Under the pieces are notes generated by a model. It ran no database searches, was not told the DNA's origin, and worked only from the letters and a program-made list of their open reading frames with translations. The position numbers and the translations under genes were made by a program. Positions 1 to 5,235 of a stretch of 5,235 bases of DNA are shown here, one piece after another (the first letter of the stretch is position 1; every line of letters begins with the position of its first letter). Origin of the DNA: Myxococcales bacterium. GTDB taxonomy: Bacteria > Myxococcota_A > UBA9160 > JALSIO01. The stretch is from assembly GCA_026989995.1 (NCBI GenBank), contig JALSIO010000136.1, positions 1-5,235 on the forward strand. Reading direction: 5' to 3'.

Positions 1-590
1 GGGACGGCGCGGCGGAACTCGGCCGTGCCGTCCCGAGGGTACCAACGGCCGTGGGCGAAGAGCACCCGCTCCGGCTCGAAGGCCGGCATCTGCTCCACCG
101 CGGCGCGGAGTGCGGCGCGTCCGCCGAGGAAGCTCAGCCGGATGTCGATCGGGGCCCGGCCGTCGGGATCGAGAACCCCGATGGCCCGGGCGAGCAACCG
201 GTACCGGAGTGGAAGCCGCCCCCCCTCGAGGACCCGATCGACCCGGAGCTCCACGCCCCGGGACGCCGCCCGCTCCACCACGCCGGGACACGCCCAGGTG
301 AGCGCGCCCGCCATCTCGGCCTGCCACCCGGGGAGCAGCGCGTAGTGGATCCAGTTCGGGGCCACCAGGTGTCGGACCGGGCCGAGGTGCCCGAGCTCGT
401 CGAGCAGCCCCGGCTCCCTGCCGATCGGGGAGTGGAGGAGGAGTCCCCCGTCGGGAAGGCGGAGCACCGTCATGCGGGTCGGAAAGGGGACGCCGTCGAA
501 GGAGACCCGGCCCCCGTCGGCGATCCAGACCTCGTCCGCCACGGGCTTGAGCGTCTGGAGCGGGGGGGAGGAGCTGCACGCCACCAGCAT
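1..590 (-). CDS. DUF4336 domain-containing protein, 3' end cut by window edge, apparent internal deletion
   Basis: The minus strand reads 196 codons from ATG (588-590) to the left edge without a stop. Blocks I recognise from DUF4336 proteins, a metallo-beta-lactamase-like family of unknown function, appear in order: LKPVADEVWIADG (residues 14-26), PTRMTVLRLPDGG (37-49), GPVRHLVAPNWIHY (70-83), then RLLARAIGVLDPDGRAP (131-147) and RVLFAHGRWYPRDGTAEF (175-192). The last block normally lies close to the C-terminus, so probably only a few codons are missing. Between about residues 118 and 125 the sequence jumps from the RVDRVLE region to RLPLRYRLL. The segment I expect there (an Asp-Gln strand and a stretch like FFHRPSRTLILTDL) is absent, with the frame kept. 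The N-terminus contains LVAC (2-5), which looks like a lipobox but has no signal peptide before it. The gene is divergent from the PhyH gene. The frame stays open further upstream with an in-frame ATG at 687-689, but the family match begins after 588-590. The reaction is unknown. Confidence 0.83.
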   Translation of the reverse strand, partial: MLVACSSSPPLQTLKPVADEVWIADGGRVSFDGVPFPTRMTVLRLPDGGLLLHSPIGREPGLLDELGHLGPVRHLVAPNWIHYALLPGWQAEMAGALTWACPGVVERAASRGVELRVDRVLEGGRLPLRYRLLARAIGVLDPDGRAPIDIRLSFLGGRAALRAAVEQMPAFEPERVLFAHGRWYPRDGTAEFRRAV

Positions 591-634
591 CGCCGTCCGC
601 CGGCCCCGGCACAACCCGGTCCCTCGGGGCGGGC

Positions 635-640
635 TATCTT
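635..640 (+). promoter_or_regulatory. possible -10 element (TATCTT) for the PhyH gene
   Basis: TATCTT is an AT-rich island in the GC-rich 72-bp gap between two divergent genes. It matches a sigma70-type -10 box (TATAAT) at four of six positions. A start about 7 bases downstream would give a leader of roughly 16 bases that still includes the Shine-Dalgarno at 649-654. No convincing -35 is seen: the hexamer 17 bp upstream (612-617) reads CAACCC. This is weak support. Confidence 0.2.
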
Positions 641-648
641 CCCCCGAC

Positions 649-654
649 GGGAGG
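649..654 (+). promoter_or_regulatory. Shine-Dalgarno that sets the PhyH start
   Basis: GGGAGG lies 8 bases before the ATG at 663. The reading frame is open far upstream (to 51), but that upstream part is antisense to the DUF4336 gene. This site is the main reason for choosing 663 as the start. Confidence 0.75.
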
Positions 655-662
655 CCCCGGGG

Positions 663-1556
663 ATGGCGACGGCACCGGGCGACACGCATCGGACGCAAAC
701 GGCGCCGGGCGGAGCCGCGGTTCCTCTCGAACCGCACCCCTGGAACGGGGGATTCCGCTGGTCGGAGCACCGGGGCCCCTGGCGCGCGCTCACGCCCGCG
801 CAAGCCGGGGCGTTCGACCGGGACGGCCATCTCCTCCTCGAGGGCGCCCTCGCCCGGGAGGAGCTCGAGGAGCTCCGGGCCGCGCTCGACCCGCTCGTGG
901 AGGAGGCCCGCGGATTCCTGCGGAAGGTTCCCGGCGGGCGCCTCGGGGTGGCCGGCGTGGATACCCAGATCGTCGCCCCCCACCTCGTGCGCCGCTCGGG
1001 CGCGCTTCGGCGCTTCGCCCGCCATCCGCTGCTCGTGGACCTCTGCCACGACCTGCTCGGGCCGGACGTCCGCCTCTACTGGGAGCAGGCGGTGGTCAAG
1101 CCGCCGCACTCCGCCGAACCGGTGCTCTGGCACCAGGACAACGGCTACACGTACCTGGAGCCCCAGGCCTACCTCACCTGCTGGATCGCGCTGGACGACG
1201 CCACCCCGGAAAACGGCTGCCTGCGGCTGCTCCCGGGGCTGCACCGGCGCGGAACCCTCCGCCACCGGGCCACGCCCCTGGGGTTCGAGTGTTTCGGCGA
1301 TCCGGACCGGGAGGTGGCGGTCCCGATGCGGGCCGGAAGTGTGGCCGTCTTCTCCTCGCTCACTCCGCACCGCACGGGGCGCAACCGCTCGGCGGCTCCG
1401 CGCCGGGCGTACATCGTGCAGTACGCCCCGGACGGCGCGGTGGCGCTTCTCGGCGATCCGGAGCAGGGCCCGCCGGTTCGGCGGGTGGCACAGGCCGACC
1501 CGGAGCGCCAGTTCCCGGTGCTGCGCGGAGGTCGCCGCGTGCCCGCTCCGGACTGA
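663..1556 (+). CDS. phytanoyl-CoA dioxygenase (PhyH) family Fe(II)/2-oxoglutarate oxygenase
   Basis: A 297-residue protein, a usual length for the PhyH family. These cytoplasmic enzymes use Fe(II), O2 and 2-oxoglutarate to hydroxylate, or sometimes halogenate, small molecules. The family N-terminal pattern is seen at ALTPAQAGAFDRDGHLLLEG (about 42-61). The iron-binding facial triad is intact: H157 and D159 in WHQDNG, and distal H236 in TPHRTGRNRS. R247 or R248, 11-12 residues after the distal His, fits the Arg that binds the 2-oxoglutarate carboxylate. Asp rather than Gly or Ala at the HxD position argues for a hydroxylase and against a halogenase. LTCWIALDDATPENGCL (175-191) is the typical core strand and turn before the substrate pocket. 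The first ~35 residues, rich in Pro and Gly, look like a disordered lead-in. The start is set by the Shine-Dalgarno at 649-654. The gene is followed after 73 bp by the amidohydrolase on the same strand, possibly one transcript. The substrate is unknown; phytanoyl-CoA itself need not be the target. Confidence 0.92.
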   Translation: MATAPGDTHRTQTAPGGAAVPLEPHPWNGGFRWSEHRGPWRALTPAQAGAFDRDGHLLLEGALAREELEELRAALDPLVEEARGFLRKVPGGRLGVAGVDTQIVAPHLVRRSGALRRFARHPLLVDLCHDLLGPDVRLYWEQAVVKPPHSAEPVLWHQDNGYTYLEPQAYLTCWIALDDATPENGCLRLLPGLHRRGTLRHRATPLGFECFGDPDREVAVPMRAGSVAVFSSLTPHRTGRNRSAAPRRAYIVQYAPDGAVALLGDPEQGPPVRRVAQADPERQFPVLRGGRRVPAPD

Positions 1557-1616
1557 GGGAGCGAGGGAGCGGCCCAGCGCGAAGCCGTGGGGAGCACGGG
1601 CCCCGCTGCCCGGCCA

Positions 1617-1623
1617 GGGGAGG
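1617..1623 (+). promoter_or_regulatory. Shine-Dalgarno that sets the amidohydrolase start
   Basis: GGGGAGG lies 6 bases before the ATG at 1630. The frame is open upstream to position 472, through DNA already used by the PhyH gene in another frame. The site, together with the family-typical start MHDLVIRGAWVVDGSG, fixes the start at 1630. Confidence 0.75.
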
Positions 1624-1629
1624 ACCTCG

Positions 1630-3378
1630 ATGCACGACCTCGTGATCCGCGGCGCGTGGGTGGTGGACGGCTCGGGAGCGCCGGCGCGCACCGCGGACGT
1701 GGCGGTGGACGGCGACCGGATCGAGGCGGTGGGCCGCGTTCCCGAACGGGGGCGGCGGGAGATCGACGCCGCCGGGGCCTGGGTGCTTCCGGGTTTCGTG
1801 GACGTCCACACCCACTACGACGGCCAGGCCACGTGGGACCCGGAGCTCGCGCCGAGCGCCTGGCACGGGGTCACCACGGCCATCTTCGGCAACTGCAGCG
1901 TGGGCTTCGCGCCGGTTCGCCCCGGCAGCGAGCCCTTCCTGATCCAGCTGATGGAGGGGGTCGAGGACATCCCGGGTTCCGCGCTGGCCGAGGGCATCCC
2001 CTTCGGCTGGGAGACCTTCCCCGAGTATCTCGACGCCCTCGAGGCGCTGCCCCACGCCTTCGACCTCGGCGCCCAGGTGCCCCATGCGGCGCTCCGCTTC
2101 TACGTGATGGGAGACCGCGGTGCCGACCACGGCGCCCGCCCGACGCCCGAGGAGGTGGCGCGGATGGGTGCGCTGGCGGTGGAGGCGTGCCGCGCCGGAG
2201 CCTTCGGCTTCACGACCTCGCGCACCCGGAAGCACCGGGCCGCGGACGGCCGCCCCACCCCGAGCCTGTCGGCGGACGAGGACGAGCTGGTGGGAATCGC
2301 GCGGGCACTCGGCCGCGCCGGACGGGGCGTCCTGCAGCTCAACAGCGACTTCGAGACGCCCGAGGAGTGGGAGCTTCTGCGGGCGATGGTGGAGGCCTCG
2401 GGCCGGCCGCTCAGCTTCTCCCTGATCCAGGTGGACCACGCGCCCGAGCGCTGGCGCGAGCTCCTCCGGCGTGTCGGAGAGGCACGCGCCGCGGGGCTGC
2501 GGGTCACCGCGCAGGTCGCCAGCCGGCCGATCGGCGTGCTGGTCGGTCTCGGCGTGACCTTCCACCCCTTCCTCGGCTGTCCGACCTGGGAGTCGCTCGC
2601 CGACCTCCCGCTCGCCGAGCGGGCGCGGCGGCTGCGCGCGGATCCCGCGCTGCGCGCCCGTCTGCTGCAGGAGGAGCCGGATCCCTTCGGCCGCTGGCAG
2701 CGGGCGATCCTCGACCGCGTCTTCGAGCTCGGCGACCCCCCGGACTACGAGCCCCCGCCCGAAGCCTCGATCACGACCCGGGCGCGCCGTGCCGGGCGCG
2801 AGCCCCTCGAGCTCGCCCTCGAGCGGCTCCTCGAGCGCGACGGCGCCGCCCTGCTCTACCACCCCTTCGAGAACTACAGCGCCGGCGACTGCGAGGCGAT
2901 CCGCGAAATGCTGGCCTCCCCCCACACGGTAAGCGCACTCTCCGACGGCGGCGCCCACGTGGCGACCCTCTGCGACGCGAGCTTCCCCACCACGCTCCTC
3001 ACCCACTGGGCCCGCGACCGGCGGCGCGGCGAGAAGCTTCCCCTCGAGCTCCTCGTGCACAAGCAGACGCGCGCCACGGCGGAGCTCGTGGGCCTGCTCG
3101 ACCGGGGTCTCCTGGCCCCGGGCTACCGGGCCGACCTGAACGTGGTCGATCCGACGACGCTGAACGCCCTGCCCCCGGAGCTGCGCCACGACCTGCCGGC
3201 GGGAGGGCGCCGCCTGGTGCAGGGTGCCCGAGGCATCCTCCACACCTTCGTCGGGGGCGTCGAGACCTTCCGGGAGGGCGAAGCCACGGGAGCGCTGCCC
3301 GGCCGTCTGCTCCGCGGGCCGACTCCGCCCCCGCCCGGCGCGGCCCGGACCGGCGCGGGCGGCACGCCCGGGCGCTGA
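1630..3378 (+). CDS. amidohydrolase, N-acyl-D-amino-acid deacylase (D-aminoacylase) family
   Basis: A 582-residue metal-dependent hydrolase of the amidohydrolase superfamily; no signal peptide is seen, so probably cytoplasmic. The N-terminal beta domain starts with MHDLVIRGAWVVDGSGAPA, followed by the metal motif GFVDVHTHYDGQ (H60, H62). FGNCSVGFAP gives C89, exactly 29 residues after H60, the same spacing as His67 to Cys96 in the Alcaligenes D-aminoacylase. The acidic ligand is probably D439 in ALSDGGAH. GYRADLNVVDP (498-508) is the usual C-terminal motif of amidohydrolases of this type. The two further His ligands of D-aminoacylase (His220, His250) appear to be replaced by N238 (LQLNSDF) and L265 (SFSLIQ), so activity on N-acyl-D-amino acids should not be assumed. 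Other reactions on amide, imide or ring bonds are possible. The protein ends in a Pro/Gly/Ala/Arg tail (about 564-582). It sits 73 bp after the PhyH gene and 105 bp before the reductase, both on the same strand. Confidence 0.9.
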   Translation: MHDLVIRGAWVVDGSGAPARTADVAVDGDRIEAVGRVPERGRREIDAAGAWVLPGFVDVHTHYDGQATWDPELAPSAWHGVTTAIFGNCSVGFAPVRPGSEPFLIQLMEGVEDIPGSALAEGIPFGWETFPEYLDALEALPHAFDLGAQVPHAALRFYVMGDRGADHGARPTPEEVARMGALAVEACRAGAFGFTTSRTRKHRAADGRPTPSLSADEDELVGIARALGRAGRGVLQLNSDFETPEEWELLRAMVEASGRPLSFSLIQVDHAPERWRELLRRVGEARAAGLRVTAQVASRPIGVLVGLGVTFHPFLGCPTWESLADLPLAERARRLRADPALRARLLQEEPDPFGRWQRAILDRVFELGDPPDYEPPPEASITTRARRAGREPLELALERLLERDGAALLYHPFENYSAGDCEAIREMLASPHTVSALSDGGAHVATLCDASFPTTLLTHWARDRRRGEKLPLELLVHKQTRATAELVGLLDRGLLAPGYRADLNVVDPTTLNALPPELRHDLPAGGRRLVQGARGILHTFVGGVETFREGEATGALPGRLLRGPTPPPPGAARTGAGGTPGR

Positions 3379-3413
3379 GCGAAGGTCCATCCCGGCAGGC
3401 GGCCGGGGGCCAC

Positions 3414-3449
3414 CGGGCGAAGCGCCCGCCGTCCTCGGCTGTGGCCGAG
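3414..3449 (+). other. two tandem short hairpins in the leader of the reductase gene
   Basis: The 105-bp gap between the amidohydrolase stop and the reductase start holds two perfect 6-bp stems. CGGGCG (3414-3419) pairs with CGCCCG (3423-3428) around a 3-base loop. CTCGGC (3434-3439) pairs with GCCGAG (3444-3449) around a 4-base loop. Neither is followed by a T run, so they are not classic intrinsic terminators. They could be a weak processing or attenuation structure, or chance in such GC-rich DNA. Confidence 0.25.
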
Positions 3450-3467
3450 CCGCAACCCGGGAACCTC

Positions 3468-3474
3468 AGGAGGG
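3468..3474 (+). promoter_or_regulatory. Shine-Dalgarno of the reductase gene
   Basis: AGGAGGG lies 9 bases before the ATG at 3484. It supports a start that includes the hydrophobic N-terminus rather than an internal start nearer the aldo/keto reductase domain. Confidence 0.75.
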
Positions 3475-3483
3475 AATCCCACC

Positions 3484-5046
3484 ATGCGCACCCGCACCAC
3501 CGTCGCCCTCTCGCTGGCCGCCGCCGTCGCGATGGGCTTCCTCTTCACGGGACCGATGCTGGCCGAGACCGTCGAGGGCCTCGACGCCAGCGCCTACCCC
3601 CTCGGCCCGGAGGCCCAGGCGCTGGCCGAGGCCGTGCTCGGTCCCCTCCCCCACGCGGTGGCCGGGCTGGTCGTGGGATTCGGAGGCCTGCTCCTTCTCG
3701 CCCTCGTGGCCTTTCTGGTGGTCCGGCGCACGCGGGCGGCCGGGGTGGACCCGGTGCGGCGGAGCCTGCTCGCCGGGAGTGCCGCGGGCGTCGGAGCCGG
3801 CCTCGGCGTGCTGGCGGCCGGCGGCGCCGCGGCCTTCGCCCACGCCGGTCTCGGCCTGGGACGGGGAGGACGGGGGTGGGCGAACGTGACCGGCCCGGCC
3901 CTGGCGCCCGAGGTTCCGCTCACCCACGAGGAGTGGCTCGAGCGCTGGAAGGGCTCGCGAATCCGTGCCCACCGGCGACTCGGGAGGACCGGGTTCCGGG
4001 TCTCCGACATCGTGGCCGGCGCCGGACCGATCTCCGGCGAGAAGGGGACCGAGATCGTGCGCCAGCTCCTCGATCGCGGCGTGAACTACATCGACACCGC
4101 CCCCGACTACTCCGCGACCGGCAGCGAGGAGGCGGTGGGCCGGGCGATCCGGGGCCGGCGGGATGGCCTCTTCCTCGCCACCAAGTTCTGCACCCCCATC
4201 GGCCACCTCCCCGCCGGGAGCCCCGTGCGGCGCTACACCGAGGTGGTCGAGGGGAGCCTCCGCCGCCTCGGCACCGACTACGTCGACCTCGTCCACGTCC
4301 ATTCGTGCGACTCCGTGGAGCGGATCCTCGACCCGAACCTCCACGAGGCCTTCGACCGGCTCCGGGAGGCCGGCAAGGCCCGCTTCCTCGGCTTCTCGAG
4401 CCACACGCCCCGCCTCGAGGAGGTCGCGGAAGCCGCGATCGCGAGCGGCCGCTTCGACGTCATGATGCTCGCCTACCACCACGGGGCCTGGCGCGGTCAG
4501 CCCGAGCTGATCCGGCGCGCCCGGGAGGAACAGGACATGGGGGTGGTGGCGATGAAGACGCTCAAGGGGGCGCGGCACCACGGCCTCGCCGGCTTCCGCG
4601 AGCACGCCGACGCCTACAGCCAGGCTGCCTTCAAGTGGGTGCTCTCCAACCCCGACGTCTCCTGCGTGGTCATCTCCTTCCGGGAGTTCCAACACGTGGA
4701 CGAGTACCTCTACGCCTCCGGCGCAGCCCCGGGACCCCGTGATCTCGCGATCCTCGAGGAGTACGACCGGCAGGTCGCGGGCACCTGGTGCTCTCCCCAC
4801 TGCGGGGAGTGCCTCCCGGCCTGCCCGGAGGGCGTCCCGATCCCGGACGTGCTCCGGCACCGCATGTACTTCGAGGACTACGGGCACGAGCGGGAGGGGA
4901 TCGCCCGCTATGCCGCCCTCCCCCGCAACGCCGCGGTCTGCGCGGGATGTCCGGCGCCCTGCGCCGGAAGCTGCCCGGCGGGGATCCCCATCCGGGAGCG
5001 CCTGGTCGAGGCGCACCGGATGCTCTCCCTCGACCGGACGGGCTAG
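3484..5046 (+). CDS. membrane-anchored aldo/keto reductase with C-terminal iron-sulfur clusters
   Basis: A 520-residue protein in three parts. Part 1 has three hydrophobic segments: about 7-27 after MRTRTT, about 58-80 followed by VRRTR, and a Gly/Ala-rich segment about 95-121 preceded by VRRSLLAG (RR at 92-93), which resembles a Tat signal. Part 2 (about 160-425) is an aldo/keto reductase barrel beginning HRRLGRTGFRVSDIVAG, with the catalytic tetrad D204 and Y209 (NYIDTAPDYS), K234 (LATKF) and H273 (DYVDLVHVH). Such enzymes reduce carbonyls with NAD(P)H. Part 3 has two four-Cys sets: C436, C440, C443, C447 (followed by Pro) and C486, C489, C493, C497 (followed by Pro), arranged like 4Fe-4S sites. 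A barrel plus C-terminal Fe-S layout matches COG1453-type reductases, usually about 370-400 residues, so the extra length is the N-terminal membrane part. Positive charges predict that the barrel and clusters face outside the cytoplasm. The stop is TAG, whereas the two upstream genes use TGA. The substrate is unknown. Confidence 0.93.
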   Translation: MRTRTTVALSLAAAVAMGFLFTGPMLAETVEGLDASAYPLGPEAQALAEAVLGPLPHAVAGLVVGFGGLLLLALVAFLVVRRTRAAGVDPVRRSLLAGSAAGVGAGLGVLAAGGAAAFAHAGLGLGRGGRGWANVTGPALAPEVPLTHEEWLERWKGSRIRAHRRLGRTGFRVSDIVAGAGPISGEKGTEIVRQLLDRGVNYIDTAPDYSATGSEEAVGRAIRGRRDGLFLATKFCTPIGHLPAGSPVRRYTEVVEGSLRRLGTDYVDLVHVHSCDSVERILDPNLHEAFDRLREAGKARFLGFSSHTPRLEEVAEAAIASGRFDVMMLAYHHGAWRGQPELIRRAREEQDMGVVAMKTLKGARHHGLAGFREHADAYSQAAFKWVLSNPDVSCVVISFREFQHVDEYLYASGAAPGPRDLAILEEYDRQVAGTWCSPHCGECLPACPEGVPIPDVLRHRMYFEDYGHEREGIARYAALPRNAAVCAGCPAPCAGSCPAGIPIRERLVEAHRMLSLDRTG

Positions 5047-5154
5047 ATCCGGGCCCCGTGCATCCGGTTCCGGGCGAGGGGGCAGGCCCCGCCGGGCCGT
5101 GGGAATGGTCTCCGCGCGGGAGCGGATCCCGAGGGCGGCATCGACGAACCCCCT

Positions 5155-5179
5155 GGGAGCCGCGGCGCGGGAGCCGCGG
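5155..5179. repeat. 11-bp direct repeat, two copies 14 bp apart
   Basis: GGGAGCCGCGG occurs at 5155-5165 and again at 5169-5179, separated by CGC. It lies in the gap after the reductase gene. Two copies are too few to call an array; it may be a slippage product or a protein-binding site. Confidence 0.5.
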
Positions 5180-5192
5180 TTCAGGCCGCGGC
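5173..5192. terminator. possible hairpin terminator in the right-hand intergenic region
   Basis: GCCGCGG (5173-5179) pairs with CCGCGGC (5186-5192) around the loop TTCAGG, a perfect 7-bp GC stem. It lies between the reductase, which ends at 5046, and the right edge, and it overlaps the stop codon of the possible minus-strand gene. There is no T tract on either side, so termination function is uncertain. Confidence 0.25.
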
Positions 5193-5235
5193 CGGGGCTT
5201 CGGCGGAGACGCCATCCGCCGGAAGCGGAGGCACG
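5181..5235 (-). CDS. possible C-terminal end of a minus-strand gene
   Basis: Reading the minus strand inward from the right edge, one frame gives VPPLPADGVSAEAPAAA and then TGA (5181-5183). Composition and codon endings look like the Ala/Pro-rich tail of a real protein, and a convergent gene would explain the 134 bp after the reductase. Only 17 residues are visible, so no family can be named. Another minus frame is also open here, and this entry could be wrong. Confidence 0.25.
   Translation of the reverse strand, partial: VPPLPADGVSAEAPAAA

Noticed and set aside
576..590. Lipoprotein signal (LVAC) at the start of the DUF4336 protein
   Set aside because: The Cys is residue 5, leaving no room for a signal peptide. 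Extending to the in-frame ATG at 687-689 adds an Arg/Pro-rich stretch, not a hydrophobic one.
51..662. Upstream extension of the PhyH reading frame
   Set aside because: This stretch is antisense to the DUF4336 gene, carries no domain, and is separated from the family match by a strong Shine-Dalgarno and ATG at 649-665.
472..1629. Upstream extension of the amidohydrolase frame starting at 472
   Set aside because: It runs out of frame through the PhyH gene and is Arg/Ser/Pro-rich. The family N-terminus begins exactly at 1630 behind a good Shine-Dalgarno.
1360..3390. 676-codon minus-strand open frame opposite the amidohydrolase
   Set aside because: It is antisense to a gene with clear family motifs, and its composition follows from the complementary codons. 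No recognisable domain.
1587..4742. Very long plus-strand open frame spanning two genes (over 1000 codons)
   Set aside because: The product is Arg/Pro/Gly-rich without family motifs, and it overlaps two genes with clear conserved domains and ribosome binding sites. It is a by-product of GC-rich codon use.
5085..5098. Small hairpin GGCCC/GGGCC after the reductase stop as a terminator
   Set aside because: Only a 5-bp stem with no T run. Such stems are expected by chance at this GC content.
4670..5215. Minus-strand open frame of 181 codons overlapping the reductase C-terminus
   Set aside because: It is antisense to the Cys-cluster region, is Arg/Pro/Gly-rich, and shows no domain.
5105..5235. 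Plus-strand open frame from ATG at 5105 running off the right edge
   Set aside because: No good Shine-Dalgarno, and the product is Arg/Pro-rich like the shadow frames elsewhere in the window.

Overview
This window is very GC-rich DNA, clearly above 70% GC by eye. Strong G/C preference at third codon positions creates long open frames on both strands. The organism is a high-GC bacterium. The gene content (DUF4336 protein, PhyH-type dioxygenase, D-aminoacylase-like amidohydrolase, membrane-tethered iron-sulfur aldo/keto reductase) resembles soil or marine Myxococcota-, Binatota- or Actinomycetota-like genomes, but nothing here settles the phylum. There are no RNA genes, CRISPR arrays, transposases or phage genes.

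Layout. (1) Positions 1-590, minus strand: a DUF4336 protein whose last few codons lie beyond the left edge. Both ends match the family, but a central block appears to be missing in frame. (2) Positions 591-662: a short divergent intergenic region with a strong Shine-Dalgarno for the rightward gene. (3) Positions 663-1556, plus: a PhyH-family Fe(II)/2-oxoglutarate dioxygenase with its facial triad intact. (4) Positions 1630-3378, plus: an amidohydrolase of the N-acyl-D-amino-acid deacylase family that keeps the HxH, Cys and Asp ligands but appears to lack the two later His ligands. (5) Positions 3379-3483: a spacer with two small perfect hairpins and an AGGAGG Shine-Dalgarno. (6) Positions 3484-5046, plus: an aldo/keto reductase with three N-terminal hydrophobic segments and two C-terminal four-cysteine clusters. 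(7) Positions 5047-5235: a probably convergent intergenic region with short repeats, and possibly the last 17 codons of a minus-strand gene.

The three plus-strand genes are spaced 73 and 105 bp apart, each with a good ribosome binding site, so they may be co-transcribed. They encode an oxygenase, a hydrolase of amide- or imide-like bonds, and a reductase, which would fit stepwise breakdown or tailoring of a small molecule. No substrate can be read from the sequence. I do not see a clear new multi-gene system. The most unusual items are the predicted topology of the reductase (catalytic and Fe-S domains apparently outside the cytoplasm, behind a Tat-like third segment), the apparent internal deletion in the DUF4336 gene, and the altered metal site of the amidohydrolase.
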